From an uncultured Jannaschia sp. (lineage in GTDB: Bacteria > Pseudomonadota > Alphaproteobacteria > Rhodobacterales > Rhodobacteraceae): a stretch of 64,000 nucleotides of DNA. Below the pieces are notes generated by a model. That model had not been told where the DNA came from. It was given only the letters and a program-made list of their open reading frames with translations, and did no database searches. The stretch's first letter is position 1; each line of letters starts with the position of its first letter. This document shows, one piece after another, positions 8,671 to 22,810 of this stretch. A program made the position numbers and the translations under genes. The stretch is taken from contig NZ_CANNEZ010000003.1 of NCBI RefSeq assembly GCF_947503795.1, positions 338,357-402,356 of the forward strand, read 5' to 3'.

Positions 8671-9456
8671 TCACGAGAGGGCCGGGGAAAGACATGGCGC
8701 GAGATCGCAGAAAGCCAAGGCATCCGCGGCGGAATTGGTTCCGAGGTCGCCCCCCGCGCGAACCCCGAGGTCGGGGTCGGTGATCAGCGCTGCGCCACCG
8801 ACGACGACCGGCAGCGCGCGGCGCACATGTCGCCGCAGGTCGCGGATCAGTTCGGGCACGCGGGCCGCCGCGCGGCCGCTGCTGGAGGAGATCATCAGCG
8901 CCGCGGCCGGGAAGCGTTCGAGCAGGGCGGGGATGTCGCGGACCGCCGTGCCCGCCACGAGGCGGACGGGCGCGCCGAGGCGGCGCATCTCCTCGGCGGC
9001 GAAGGTCGCGGCGAGCGCATGCTGCTCCCAGACCGGAACGATCATCGCGACGGCGGGCATCTCGGCCGGCGGCAGCGCGATGCGGCCGAGGCGGCGCACC
9101 CCGTCCTGAATGCGTGCGGCGGCGATCGTCACGTCGACGAAGGACAGGCGGTCATGGTTCCAGCCGTCTTCGAGCCGGAGCGCGATGGCTGGCAGGATAT
9201 CGGTCAGCATCCAGCCGGACAGACGCACGTCGCTGCGGGCCTGTGCAATCAGGGCGCGGCGGGGCACATCCTCTTCGTGGAGGAAGATCCGCTCGCCCAG
9301 CTCCACCAGCGCCGCGGTGACGCCGGGATCACCCGGAGCCGCGGGCATCAGCCGGAGTGCCAGTGTCAGCAATCCGGACCCGTCCAGCGTGTCGTGAATC
9401 GTCGGGATCAGGATCTTCGCGCGATACGCTGCGCTGTCGTCGTAGGGGGTCGTCAT
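8671..9456 (-). CDS. ppaA: PpaA/AerR, B12-binding antirepressor partner of PpsR
   Basis: Regulator of photosynthesis genes in the PpaA/AerR family, which bind cobalamin and modulate PpsR/CrtJ. The frame is open far upstream, but the ATG at 9456 gives a 261-residue protein starting MTTPYDDSAA. Residues about 60-125 form a helical region and residues from about 132 a B12-binding-like Rossmann domain. His146 in VPVWEQHALAA is the likely cobalamin-contact histidine, close to His145 of AerR. The gene runs divergently from bchF across a region with a PpsR site. Confidence 0.9.
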   Translation of the reverse strand: MTTPYDDSAAYRAKILIPTIHDTLDGSGLLTLALRLMPAAPGDPGVTAALVELGERIFLHEEDVPRRALIAQARSDVRLSGWMLTDILPAIALRLEDGWNHDRLSFVDVTIAAARIQDGVRRLGRIALPPAEMPAVAMIVPVWEQHALAATFAAEEMRRLGAPVRLVAGTAVRDIPALLERFPAAALMISSSSGRAAARVPELIRDLRRHVRRALPVVVGGAALITDPDLGVRAGGDLGTNSAADALAFCDLAPCLSPALS

Positions 9457-9510
9457 GCGTCGCCTCCCTCGTGACCGGGGCTTCGGTAAACCAAGCGCTC
9501 GACCGGCCGA

Positions 9511-9528
9511 TGTCAAGTTTGAGTTACG
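9511..9528. promoter_or_regulatory. Imperfect PpsR half-palindrome
   Basis: TGT-N12-ACG, one base off the TGT-N12-ACA consensus, 51 bp upstream of the perfect PpsR site and nearer to ppaA. A second imperfect copy, CGT-N12-ACA, is at 9546-9563. PpsR-type repressors commonly bind paired sites, so these could be weak cooperating sites. The case rests on spacing alone. Confidence 0.35.
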
Positions 9529-9578
9529 GCCGAAGGGTAGGTGACCGTCGTCCCATCGTGACACATCGTCCCCCGTAG

Positions 9579-9590
9579 TGTAAATTGAAA

Positions 9591-9596
<6 letters not shown>
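9579..9596. promoter_or_regulatory. PpsR/CrtJ operator in the ppaA-bchF region
   Basis: TGTAAATTGAAATTGACA matches TGT-N12-ACA exactly. It sits in the 192-base divergent region between ppaA and bchF, 53 bases upstream of the bchF ATG. Its last six bases, TTGACA, are also a perfect -35 hexamer on the plus strand, so repressor and RNA polymerase would compete. Confidence 0.85.
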
Positions 9597-12908
<3,312 letters not shown>

Positions 12909-12919
<11 letters not shown>

Positions 12920-15900
12920 CGGGCCCATAACCGCCTTCGCGCCCTACCGCGTCGCCATCGTGACGCTGGACGCCCATGCGGCGGGGCCGGTCGCACGGGT
13001 CGGGCTGCGCATGGCGGCGGAGTTCCCCGGCCTCGAGGTGACGGTCCATGCCGCTGCCGAATGGGCCGAGACGCCCGATGCGCTGGCCGAGGCCAAGCGC
13101 GCGGTCGCCGAGGCCGATATCATCGTCTGCGGCCTTCTCTTCATCGACGAGCACCTGCGCGCGATCATGCCGGACCTCGTGGCACGGCGCGACGCCTGCG
13201 ACGCGCTGGTCGGGATGGTCAGTGACCCTTCGGTCGTCAAGCTGACCCGGATGGGCGACCTCGACATGGCGCAGCCATCCTCGGCGGCGATCCAGCTCCT
13301 CAAGAAGCTGCGCGGCTCGAAATCGCCCTCGGGGAGCAGCGGCGAGAAGCAGATGAAGATGCTGCGGCGCCTGCCGAAGCTGCTGCGCTACGTGCCCGGC
13401 AAGGCGCAGGACCTGCGCGCCTGGTTTCTGTGCATGCAATACTGGCTGGGCGGGTCGGACGACAATTTCGAGGGCCTGCTGCGGCACCTGATCGGGCGGT
13501 ATTCCGGCCGGTTCGAGACCGAGGCGCGCGCACCCGTCGAATATCCCGAAGTCGGTCTCTATCACCCGGATCTGGGCATCGTCACCGACCCCGATCGCCT
13601 GCCGCGGGCAAAGGGGCGAACCGTCGGTGTTCTGATGATGCGGTCTTATGTTCTGGCCGGCGACACCGCGCATTACGACGCCGTTATCCGCGCCTTCGAG
13701 GCGAAGGGCATGCGGGTCCGGGCGGCCTTCGCGGGCGGGCTCGACATGCGTCCCGCTATCGACGCCTATTTCTCGGACGATCGCATCGACGCGCTGGTCT
13801 CGCTCAGCGGGTTCAGCCTGGTGGGCGGGCCCGCCTACAACGACAGCGCGGCGGCAGTCGAGGTGCTGACGACGCTGGACGTGCCCTATATCGCGGCGCA
13901 TCCGCTGGAGTTCCAGACGCTGGGCCAGTGGGGGAATTCGAAGCAGGGCCTCGGGCCGGTCGAGACGACCATGCTGATCGCCCTGCCCGAGATCGACGGC
14001 GCGACCAACCCGACCGTATTCGCCGGGCGCCACGACTCGGGCGGCTGCCGGGGCTGCGCGCGCAACTGCGCCGCCGACGGCTCGCGCGCGATGGCGCCCT
14101 GCCACGAGCGCATCGGGCATCTGGTCGCGCGGGCCTCGAACCTTGCGGATCTCCGGCGCTCCGACCCGCAGGCTCGCAAGATCGGGATCGTCCTCTTCAA
14201 CTTCCCGCCCAATGCCGGCGCCGCCGGGACGGCCGCCTATCTGGGTGTCTGGGAATCGCTTCTGAACACGCTCCGCCGGCTGCATGCCGAGGGCCACGAT
14301 GTAGACCCGCCCGCCGATGTGGACGCCCTGCGCGCCGCCGTGCTTGACGGGAATGCCGCGACCTACGGGCAAGACGCGAACGTCATCGCACGCATCCCGG
14401 CCGACCGCCTCGTGGCAGAGGATCCGTGGCTGGCCGAAACCGAGGCCGCCTGGGGCCCCGCCCCCGGACGTCAGCAGTCGGACGGTGCGGGTGTCTTCGT
14501 GCTCGGCGCGCAGTTCGGGAATGTGGTCGTCGGCCTCCAGCCCGCCTTCGGGTGGGAGGGCGATCCGATGCGCCTGATGTTCGAGAACGGCTACGCGCCG
14601 ACCCATGCGTTCGGCGCGTTCTATCGCTGGATGAAGACAGAGTTCGGGGCCGACGCACTTCTGCATTTCGGGATGCACGGGGCGCTGGAGTTCATGCCGG
14701 GCCGACAGTCGGGCCTCGGGGCCGAAGACTGGCCTGACCGCCTGATCGGCGACATGCCCAACATCTATCTCTACGCGTCCAACAACCCGTCCGAAGCGAC
14801 CCTCGCCAAGCGGCGGTCGGGTGCGGTGACGGTGACCCATGTGACGCCCCCGGTGATGGCGAGCGGTCTCTACAAGGGGCTTTTGGCCCTGAAAGAGAGC
14901 GTGCAGCGCTGGCGCTCGGGCGACCGCTCGGAAGATCTGGCGCGGCTGATAGCGGATCAGGCCGAGGCGGTCGATCTGGACGGGGCGCCGGACGACCTGT
15001 GGCTGGCACTGCTCGAGACCGAGCAGGCGATGATTACCGACGGGCTGCATGTCGTGGGCGCGCGGCTGAGCGATGCGCATGTCGCATCCTACGTCGCGCA
15101 TCTGCCCGAAGCCGCGCGTGAGGCGGCGGCCGCCGCGCTGCGTGGTGACGCGGAACTCGACGGGCTCATGCGGGCGCTGTCGGGGCGGTTCATCGCGCCC
15201 GTTCCCGGTGGTGACCTCGTGCGTTCGCCCGAGGTCCTGCCCGCCGGGCGCAACATCCACGCCTTCGACCCGTTCCGGATGCCCACGGCCTATGCCCTGC
15301 GCGATGGCGCGGCACAGGCGGACCTGCTCCTGGCGACCCATGACGCGATGCCGCGCTCGGTCGCGCTGGTCCTCTGGGGCAGCGACAACATCAAGTCCGA
15401 CGGCGTCCCCGTCGCGCAGGCGCTGGCGCTGATGGGCGCGCGGCCGCGCTTCGATCACTACGGGCGGCTCTGCGGGGCCGAATTGATCCCGCTGGCCGAA
15501 CTCGGGCGTCCGCGCATCGACGTTGTGATGACGCTTTCGGGCATCTTCCGCGACCTGCTGCCGCTTCAGACCCGGATGCTGGCCGAGGCCGCGTGGCTGG
15601 CCGCCAGCGCCGACGAGCCGTCCGAGATGAACCCGATCCGGGCCCATGCGCTGGCCTATGCCGAGAAGGTCGGCTGCGATTTCGAGACGGCGGCGCTTCG
15701 GGTCTTCTCGAATGCCGAGGGAGCCTATGGCTCGAACGTGAACCAACTGGTCGACAGTGGCGCGTGGGACGACGAAGGCGAGCTGGCCGATGCCTACGAG
15801 GCGCGGAAGTCTTTCGCCTACGGGCGCGACGGCAAGGCGGCGCGCAATGCCGACCTGTTGCAGGCCGCGCTGGGCGACGTGGACCTGGCCTATCAGAACC

Positions 15901-16421
15901 TCGAGTCGGTCGAGCTGGGCGTGACCACGGTGGACCACTACTTCGACACGCTGGGCGGGATCAGCCGCGCGGTGAAGCGCGCGCGGGGCACCGAGGCCCC
16001 GGTCTATATCGGCGACCAGACGATGGGGGCGGCGAAGGTCCGCACGCTAGCCCAGCAGGTGGCCCTCGAGACCCGATCGCGGAGCCTGAACCCCCGCTGG
16101 TTCGAGGGGCTTCTGAAGCACGGGGCCGAGGGCGTCTCGATGATCGAGGCGCAGGTGACGAACACGATGGGCTGGAGTGCCACGACCGGCACGGTGGAGC
16201 CCTGGGTCTACCAGCGCCTGTCCGAAACCTTCGTGCTGGACGACGCGATGCGCCGTCGTCTGGCCGATCTGAACCCGAAGGCGAGCGCCCGGATGGCGAA
16301 CCGCCTGCTGGAAGCCGGGGACCGCGAATTCTGGCGCCCGGATGCCGACACACTTGCCGCGTTGCAGAACGCCGCCGACGAGCTGGAAGACCGGCTCGAA
16401 GGCATCGTGGCCGCGGAATAG
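12909..16421 (+). CDS. bchH: Magnesium chelatase subunit H
   Basis: Large porphyrin-binding subunit of magnesium chelatase, which with BchI and BchD inserts Mg2+ into protoporphyrin IX, the first committed step to bacteriochlorophyll. The start at 12909 lies inside the end of bchB and gives 1170 residues, close to the usual 1190 or so; the open frame further upstream is a shadow of bchB. A cobaltochelatase/Mg-chelatase core follows the N-terminal domain, with conserved blocks such as [14 protein letters not shown] near residue 580-593. bchL starts 9 bases after the stop. The chelatase partners bchI and bchD are in the crtA operon at 26195-28806. Confidence 0.97.
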
Positions 16422-17318
<897 letters not shown>

Positions 17319-17993
17319 ATGAGCGCCACGCGCACATATGACGCCACGCGGGCTCGGGTCGAAGGCTATTTCGACCGGACCGCGACGCAGGTCTGGGATC
17401 GTCTGACCTCGGACGCGCCGGTCAGCCGGGTGCGCGCCACGGTGCGCGCGGGCCGCGACCGGATGCGGGGCGTGATGCTGTCGCGGCTGCCTGCGGACCT
17501 GCGGGGGATGCGGGTGCTGGACGCGGGCTGCGGCACCGGCGCCAAGACCGCCGCGCTCGCCGCGCAGGGGGCGACGGTGGTGGCCGTCGACATCTCTCCC
17601 AAGCTGCTCGCGATTGCGTCGGACCGGCTCGATCCCGCCCATGAGGGCCGCGTGACCTTTGCCGCGGCCGACATGTTCGACGCCGACCTCGGCACGTTCG
17701 ATGCGGTCGTCGCGCAGGATTCGATGATCTATTACGGGGCGCCCGAACTGGCCGAGCGGCTGAACGGGCTGGCGCCGCGGGCGGGACAGGTCGTGTTCAG
17801 CCTCGCGCCGCGCACACCGCTCCTGATGGCGATGTTCTGGGCGGGGAAGGCCTTCCCGCGCGCCGACCGCTCGCCCGCGATGGTGCCCCATGCCGCCGCC
17901 GACCTCGCGCCCCGCCTCGACGGGTCGCTGACCGAGGTCGAGCGGGTGACGAGCGGGTTCTATATCTCGACCTGCCTGGAGCTCGCACCATGA
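17319..17993 (+). CDS. bchM: Magnesium protoporphyrin IX methyltransferase
   Basis: Transfers methyl from S-adenosylmethionine to the C13 propionate of Mg-protoporphyrin IX. The 224-residue class I methyltransferase has motif I VLDAGCGTGAKT at about 66-77. Family length and context fit: bchM typically follows bchL. Its stop overlaps the lhaA start (ATGA). The product is the substrate of the AcsF cyclase encoded further down the same operon. Confidence 0.96.
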   Translation: MSATRTYDATRARVEGYFDRTATQVWDRLTSDAPVSRVRATVRAGRDRMRGVMLSRLPADLRGMRVLDAGCGTGAKTAALAAQGATVVAVDISPKLLAIASDRLDPAHEGRVTFAAADMFDADLGTFDAVVAQDSMIYYGAPELAERLNGLAPRAGQVVFSLAPRTPLLMAMFWAGKAFPRADRSPAMVPHAAADLAPRLDGSLTEVERVTSGFYISTCLELAP

Positions 17994-19432
17994 GCGCGCC
18001 GGCGGTCCTCAAGCAGTTCGCGCTGTCGATGCTGCCCTTCTCGGATGCCGGCTCCGCCGCGCTGCCGCTGCGCCAGCTTCTGCGCCTGTCGCTCTTCCAG
18101 GTTTCGGTCGGCATGGCGGCGGTGATGCTCTTGGGCACGCTCAACCGGGTGATGATCGTCGAGCTGGGGCTGAGCGCGTTCCTTGTCGCCGCGATGATCG
18201 CGCTGCCGGTTCTGGTGGCACCGTTCCGCGCGCTTCTCGGCTTCCGGTCGGACACCTATCGCAGCGCCATCGGCTGGAAGCGCATCCCCTATCTGTGGTT
18301 CGGCACGCTGTGGCAGTTCGGCGGCCTCGCCATCATGCCCTTCGCGCTTCTGATCCTCGGGGGCTACGACCAGGTCCGGGTGCCGCCCTTCGCGGGCGAA
18401 ATCGCGGCAGCCCTGGCCTTTGTGATGACGGGCCTCGGCATGCACATGACGCAGACGGCGGGCCTCGCGCTGGCCGCCGACCGGGCCGACGATGCCACCC
18501 GCCCCCGCGTCGTGGCGCTTCTCTACGTGGCGTTCCTCGCCGGAATGCTGGTCAGCGCCATCCTGATCGGATGGCTGCTCCGCGATTTCGACGGCGTGCG
18601 CCTGATCCAGGTCGTGCAGGGCACGGCGGTCGTGACGCTGATCCTCAACGTCATTGCGCTCTGGAAGCAGGAGAGCCTCCGTCCCACGACCAAGGCCGAG
18701 CGTGCCGCGCCGCCGCCGCGCTTCGCGGACGCCTGGGCCGACCTGTCGCGTGGCGGCACGGCCGGGCGGCTTCTGGCGGCGGTGTTCCTCGGGACGATGG
18801 CCTTCAACATGCAAGACGTGCTGCTGGAGCCCTATGGCGGCGAGATCCTCGGGCTTTCCGTCTCGAACACGACGCTTCTGACGGCCAGCTGGGCCATCGG
18901 CGCGCTGGGCGCCTTCGCATTGGCGGCCCGGTGGCTGACGCAGGGCATCGATCCGACCCGCATGGCCGCACGCGGCATCCTGGCCGGGATCGCGGCCTTC
19001 TCGGCGGTGATCTTCGCCTCGCCGCTGGGGTCCGCGCCGCTGTTCTTCGCGGGCGCGATGGGCATCGGCTTCGGCGGAGGGCTCTTCGCGGTCGCGACGC
19101 TGACCACTGCGATGACGCTGCCGGTGACGGATATCGCGGGCCGGGGTCTCGCCCTCGGGGCCTGGGGCGCGGCGCAGGCGACAGCACAGGGGCTTTCGAC
19201 GGCGCTGGGCGGGGGTATCCGCGACGGCGTGGACGCGCTCGCGACCTCCGGCATGCTGGGCACGGCGCTGGACGACCCGGCGACGGGCTACTCCGTCGTC
19301 TACCACCTCGAGATCGGACTTCTCTTCCTGACGCTTGTGGCCTTGGGGCCGCTCGTCGGGCGCACGGACAGACCTTCAGACAGACCCGAACCGAAGGAGG
19401 CCAGGATCGGACTGGCCGACTTCCCAACATGA
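17990..19432 (+). CDS. lhaA: Light-harvesting 1 assembly protein LhaA (PucC family)
   Basis: A 480-residue polytopic MFS-type protein of the PucC/LhaA branch with about 12 membrane segments. Just upstream of puhA this is the position of lhaA (ORF477) in Rhodobacter, whose product is needed for LH1 assembly and may deliver bacteriochlorophyll. The N-terminus [20 protein letters not shown] and the segment [20 protein letters not shown] are diagnostic of the family. Start overlaps the bchM stop. Sixteen bases separate it from puhA. See also the paralogue at 4981-6234. Confidence 0.93.
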   Translation: MSAPAVLKQFALSMLPFSDAGSAALPLRQLLRLSLFQVSVGMAAVMLLGTLNRVMIVELGLSAFLVAAMIALPVLVAPFRALLGFRSDTYRSAIGWKRIPYLWFGTLWQFGGLAIMPFALLILGGYDQVRVPPFAGEIAAALAFVMTGLGMHMTQTAGLALAADRADDATRPRVVALLYVAFLAGMLVSAILIGWLLRDFDGVRLIQVVQGTAVVTLILNVIALWKQESLRPTTKAERAAPPPRFADAWADLSRGGTAGRLLAAVFLGTMAFNMQDVLLEPYGGEILGLSVSNTTLLTASWAIGALGAFALAARWLTQGIDPTRMAARGILAGIAAFSAVIFASPLGSAPLFFAGAMGIGFGGGLFAVATLTTAMTLPVTDIAGRGLALGAWGAAQATAQGLSTALGGGIRDGVDALATSGMLGTALDDPATGYSVVYHLEIGLLFLTLVALGPLVGRTDRPSDRPEPKEARIGLADFPT

Positions 19433-19448
19433 TACGGAGGACACCCTG

Positions 19449-20207
19449 ATGGTGGACCCATTCTTCGGCAATTTCGACCTGGCCAGCCTGTCGCTCTGGC
19501 TGTTCTGGGGCTTCTTCGCCCTGCTGATCTACTATCTCCAGACGGAGAACATGCGCGAGGGTTACCCGCTCGAGAACGATGACGGGACGCTCGCGCCGAA
19601 CCAGGGCCCGTTCCCGGTGCCGTCGCAGAAGACCTTCATCCTGCCCCACGGGCGCGGCACCGTGACCGTGCCCGACGGCAAGCCCGAGGGCCGCGAGATC
19701 GCGATGGCCAAGACCGCCGTGCCGAACGGCTTCCCGTTCGAGCCGACGGGCGACCCGATGCTCGACGGCGTCGGCCCGGCCTCTTGGGCGCCGCGCCGCG
19801 ACGTCCCGGAACTCGACGGCCACGGCCATCCGAAGATCGCGCCGATGGATGCGATGCCCGACTTCCGGGTCAGCGCCGGGCGCGATCCGCGCGGCCTGCC
19901 GGTCATGGGCGACGACGGCAAGATCGCCGGCACCGTCAGCGACATGTGGCTGGACGCGCCCGAACAGCATGTCCGCTATATCGAGGTCGATGTGGAAGGC
20001 GCGGGCAAGCGCCTGATCCCGATCCAGCTGGTGCGCATCCACGGCGACCATGTCGAGGTGAAGGCGCTGCATCACCGGCACTTCGCGCAGATCCCCGCAA
20101 CCCGTTCGCCGACGCAGGTCACCCTGCTGGAGGAGGACAAGATTTCCGGCTTCGTGGGCGGCGGCAAGCTCTACGCCGCGCGCGACCGGCAGGAGCCGCA
20201 GCTCTGA
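19449..20207 (+). CDS. puhA: Photosynthetic reaction centre H subunit
   Basis: Third reaction-centre subunit, capping the cytoplasmic face and guiding protons to QB. The ATG at 19449 gives 252 residues starting [20 protein letters not shown]; the longer open frame upstream is a shadow of lhaA. One membrane helix (about 11-30) is followed by a cytoplasmic PRC-barrel domain that contains [18 protein letters not shown] near residues 153-172. A TACGGAGGA ribosome binding site lies a few bases upstream. It is co-oriented with puhB, puhC and the bch genes. Confidence 0.98.
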   Translation: MVDPFFGNFDLASLSLWLFWGFFALLIYYLQTENMREGYPLENDDGTLAPNQGPFPVPSQKTFILPHGRGTVTVPDGKPEGREIAMAKTAVPNGFPFEPTGDPMLDGVGPASWAPRRDVPELDGHGHPKIAPMDAMPDFRVSAGRDPRGLPVMGDDGKIAGTVSDMWLDAPEQHVRYIEVDVEGAGKRLIPIQLVRIHGDHVEVKALHHRHFAQIPATRSPTQVTLLEEDKISGFVGGGKLYAARDRQEPQL

Positions 20208-20242
20208 CCGCTGCGGCCTGACGACGACGAGGAGAGACCCCG

Positions 20243-20899
20243 ATGACCGACCACGACGACTTCGACCAGGAACCGATCCGAGGGCTGCCCGAGCTGCTGC
20301 CCGAGGGCGAGGAAATCCTGTGGCAGGGCAGCCCCGACTGGTGGGCGCTGACCAAGGCGTCGTTGTCGGTCCGGGGGGTCGCGCTCTATTTCGGTCTGCT
20401 GTTCGGGTGGCAGACCGTATCGGCCGCGGCGGATGTGCCATGGGCCACGGCCCTGGCGCAGTCCTCCTTCTACCTCGTCCTCGGTGCGGTCACCTGCGCC
20501 ATTCTCGCGGCCATCGGCTGGTGCCAGGCGAAGGCCGCGATCTACACCATCACCAACCGCCGCGTGATCCTGCGGATCGGGGCGGCGCTGACGATGACGC
20601 TGCAATTCCCGTTCCGCTGGATTGCGGCGGCGGACCTGACGACCCAGAAGGACGGCACGGGCACGATCGCGCTGCGCACGCTGGGCGAGACGCGGTTCAG
20701 CTACCTGATGATCTGGCCGCATTTGCGTCCCTGGCGCTTCACGCCGACGCAGCCCGCGCTTCGCGCCATCCCCAAGGCGGCAGAGGTGGCGCGTCTTCTG
20801 GCCGAGGCAGCGCAGGCCGACCTGTCCATGCCGCAGGTGACAAGCACGCCCGTGGCCCCCACACCTGACACGGGCGCGATGCCCGTCCCGGCGGAGTAG
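20243..20899 (+). CDS. puhB: Photosynthetic complex assembly protein PuhB
   Basis: Membrane protein needed for efficient reaction-centre assembly in Rhodobacter capsulatus. The 218-residue product has a cytoplasmic N-terminal segment with GLPELLPEGEEILWQGSPDW, two hydrophobic segments at about 48-95, and a PH-like domain beginning AIYTITNRRVILRIG. The C-terminal 20 residues are a Pro/Thr-rich tail. It lies 35 bases after puhA and five bases before puhC. Role inferred from family and position. Confidence 0.92.
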   Translation: MTDHDDFDQEPIRGLPELLPEGEEILWQGSPDWWALTKASLSVRGVALYFGLLFGWQTVSAAADVPWATALAQSSFYLVLGAVTCAILAAIGWCQAKAAIYTITNRRVILRIGAALTMTLQFPFRWIAAADLTTQKDGTGTIALRTLGETRFSYLMIWPHLRPWRFTPTQPALRAIPKAAEVARLLAEAAQADLSMPQVTSTPVAPTPDTGAMPVPAE

Positions 20900-20904
20900 C
20901 TGCG

Positions 20905-21372
20905 ATGACCCCCGAAGCCCGCCTCGTCAATCGCGACAAGGAAATGGTCCCCACGCTGCTTCTGCGTGCGATGGGCGTCCTCGTGTCCTGCGCGCTCTTC
21001 ATCACGGGCTATGCGGCCCTCACCGATCGCCCGCTGGAAGCGATGCCCGCGCTCGACGGCGAGGCGGGCGTTGTGCGCGAGCGGACGATTTTCATCAATG
21101 CCGATGGCATGACGGGCGCGGCGCGCGTCCTCGATGCCAACGGTGTCGTCATCGCCGACCTTGATCCCAGTCAAGGCGGGTTCGTCGCAGGGGTGCATCG
21201 TGCGCTTGCGTTCGAGCGGGATCGGCGCGGCGTCGGGATGGAGGCGCCGATCCGCCTCGTCCTTTATGAAACGGGCCAGCTGTCGTTGCGTGACGATGCG
21301 ACGGGATGGCGGGCCGAACTGATCGGATTCGGGGCGGAGAACGCAGACACCTTCGCCAAACTGCTGAACTGA
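20905..21372 (+). CDS. puhC: Photosynthetic complex assembly protein PuhC
   Basis: A 155-residue protein with one N-terminal membrane helix (about 16-40) and a periplasmic domain. In Rhodobacter PuhC supports RC-LH1 organisation and growth. Sequence similarity between PuhC proteins is low, so the call rests on size, topology, FxRDRRGxG-like segment FERDRRGVGMEAPIRL and position between puhB and the bciE-acsF pair. Twenty bases separate it from bciE. Confidence 0.88.
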   Translation: MTPEARLVNRDKEMVPTLLLRAMGVLVSCALFITGYAALTDRPLEAMPALDGEAGVVRERTIFINADGMTGAARVLDANGVVIADLDPSQGGFVAGVHRALAFERDRRGVGMEAPIRLVLYETGQLSLRDDATGWRAELIGFGAENADTFAKLLN

Positions 21373-21392
21373 ACCAACGGGAGGAACGACCC

Positions 21393-21689
21393 ATGGGACT
21401 GTTGACGAGAACGAGAGAGGAAGCGCCCTGCACCGTCGAGGTGTCGCACCGCTTCGAGGAACTGAGCGCCCATGTCCGGCTGGACAACGGCGCGATCATC
21501 CATCCCGGCGATGCCGTCGAGGTGCAGGGCCCCGAGATCATGGCTCCCTACGGCGAGGTCGTGCGCGAGAAGCGCACCGCGATCATCACGCGGGCCAGCG
21601 GCGTCGAGCGGATGTGGACCCGCATGACCGGCGACCTGGAGTTCATGGAGCTCTGCGAGTTCTCCTTCTCCGAGGAGGCGCTGCAATGA
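21393..21689 (+). CDS. bciE: Small cyclase subunit BciE, partner of AcsF
   Basis: A 98-residue soluble protein starting MGLLTRTREE. The gene lies between puhC and acsF, where alphaproteobacterial PGCs carry a short gene; in Rhodobacter sphaeroides the small protein associated with acsF is BciE, an auxiliary subunit of the O2-dependent Mg-protoporphyrin monomethylester cyclase. There is a good GGGAGGA site upstream, and its stop overlaps the acsF ATG, so the two are translationally coupled. It has no known catalytic motif. Identification rests on position, size and coupling; I could not align it. Confidence 0.75.
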   Translation: MGLLTRTREEAPCTVEVSHRFEELSAHVRLDNGAIIHPGDAVEVQGPEIMAPYGEVVREKRTAIITRASGVERMWTRMTGDLEFMELCEFSFSEEALQ

Positions 21690-22810
21690 ACGCCCATGCC
21701 ACCCATTCCGCCGATGCCAGCACCGTCGAGGAGGCGCTGGCCGCCGACAACCAGAGTGCCGTCATCGACAGCGAGACCGCGACGCAGGTCGCGATGTCGA
21801 ACACGCTGCTGACGCCGCGCTTTTACACGACCGATTTCGACGAGATGGACGCCATCGACGTCACCCCCGTGCGCAAGGATTGGGACGCGCTGATCGCGCA
21901 GATGCAGGCCGATCCGAACAAGGGGCATTTCAAGAAGAACGAGGACTGGGACAATGTCGACTGGGACGGGATGGAGCCGAAGCTCCGGGCCGAGTTCATC
22001 GACTTCCTGATCTCGTCCTGCACCGCCGAATTCTCGGGCTGCGTGCTCTACAAGGAGATGAAGCGGCGCGGGTCCAATTCGGACATCACCACGCTCTTCC
22101 AACTGATGGCGCGAGACGAGGCGCGGCATGCGGGCTTCATCAACGACGCGCTCCGCGAGGCGGGAATCGCGGTCAATCTCGGGTTCCTGACCCAGAAGAA
22201 GAAATACACCTACTTCCGGCCGAAGTTCATCTACTACGCGACCTACCTCTCCGAGAAGATCGGCTACGCCCGCTACATCACGATCTTCCGCCACCTCGAG
22301 ACGCATCCCGAGCACCGCTTCCACCCGATCTTCAAGTGGTTCCGGGAGTGGTGCAACGACGAGTTCAGCCATGGCGAGGCCTTCGCGCTGCTCATGAAGA
22401 CCGACCCGAAGCTGACGACCGGGCGCAACGTCTGGTGGATCAAGTTCTTCCTTACGGCGGTCTACGGCACGATGTATGTCCGCGATCACCAGCGGCCGGA
22501 GTTCCACCGCGCGCTGGGCGTCGATCCCGACTGGTATGCCCACGCGGTCTTCGAGAAGACGTCCGAGATTTCGCGTCAGGTCTTCCCGATCACGCTCGAT
22601 ATCGACCACCCGCGCTGGCAGCCGACGCTGGAGCGTCTGCAGGCCGCGAATGCCGATCTCGCGGCGGCCGAGAAGAAGACGGGCCTCGCCCGTCTGGTGG
22701 CGCGCACGTCCGCGCAAGCCCGCGCGGCGGCGGCCTTCGTGGCGCTCTACACGATCCCGGCGATCCGGCACGACGTGCCCGCCGAGACCCGTCTCGAGCC
22801 GGCCTACTGA
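21686..22810 (+). CDS. acsF: O2-dependent Mg-protoporphyrin IX monomethylester cyclase
   Basis: Diiron monooxygenase that forms the fifth (isocyclic) ring, giving divinyl-protochlorophyllide; it needs oxygen. The 374-residue product has the diiron ligand motifs DEARH at residues 144-148 and DEFSH at 225-229, with a further candidate ligand Glu at about 115 (TAEFSG). Start chosen at 21686, overlapping the bciE stop. No anaerobic bchE cyclase is in this window, which fits an aerobic phototroph. It overlaps puhE by one base. Confidence 0.96.
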   Translation: MNAHATHSADASTVEEALAADNQSAVIDSETATQVAMSNTLLTPRFYTTDFDEMDAIDVTPVRKDWDALIAQMQADPNKGHFKKNEDWDNVDWDGMEPKLRAEFIDFLISSCTAEFSGCVLYKEMKRRGSNSDITTLFQLMARDEARHAGFINDALREAGIAVNLGFLTQKKKYTYFRPKFIYYATYLSEKIGYARYITIFRHLETHPEHRFHPIFKWFREWCNDEFSHGEAFALLMKTDPKLTTGRNVWWIKFFLTAVYGTMYVRDHQRPEFHRALGVDPDWYAHAVFEKTSEISRQVFPITLDIDHPRWQPTLERLQAANADLAAAEKKTGLARLVARTSAQARAAAAFVALYTIPAIRHDVPAETRLEPAY

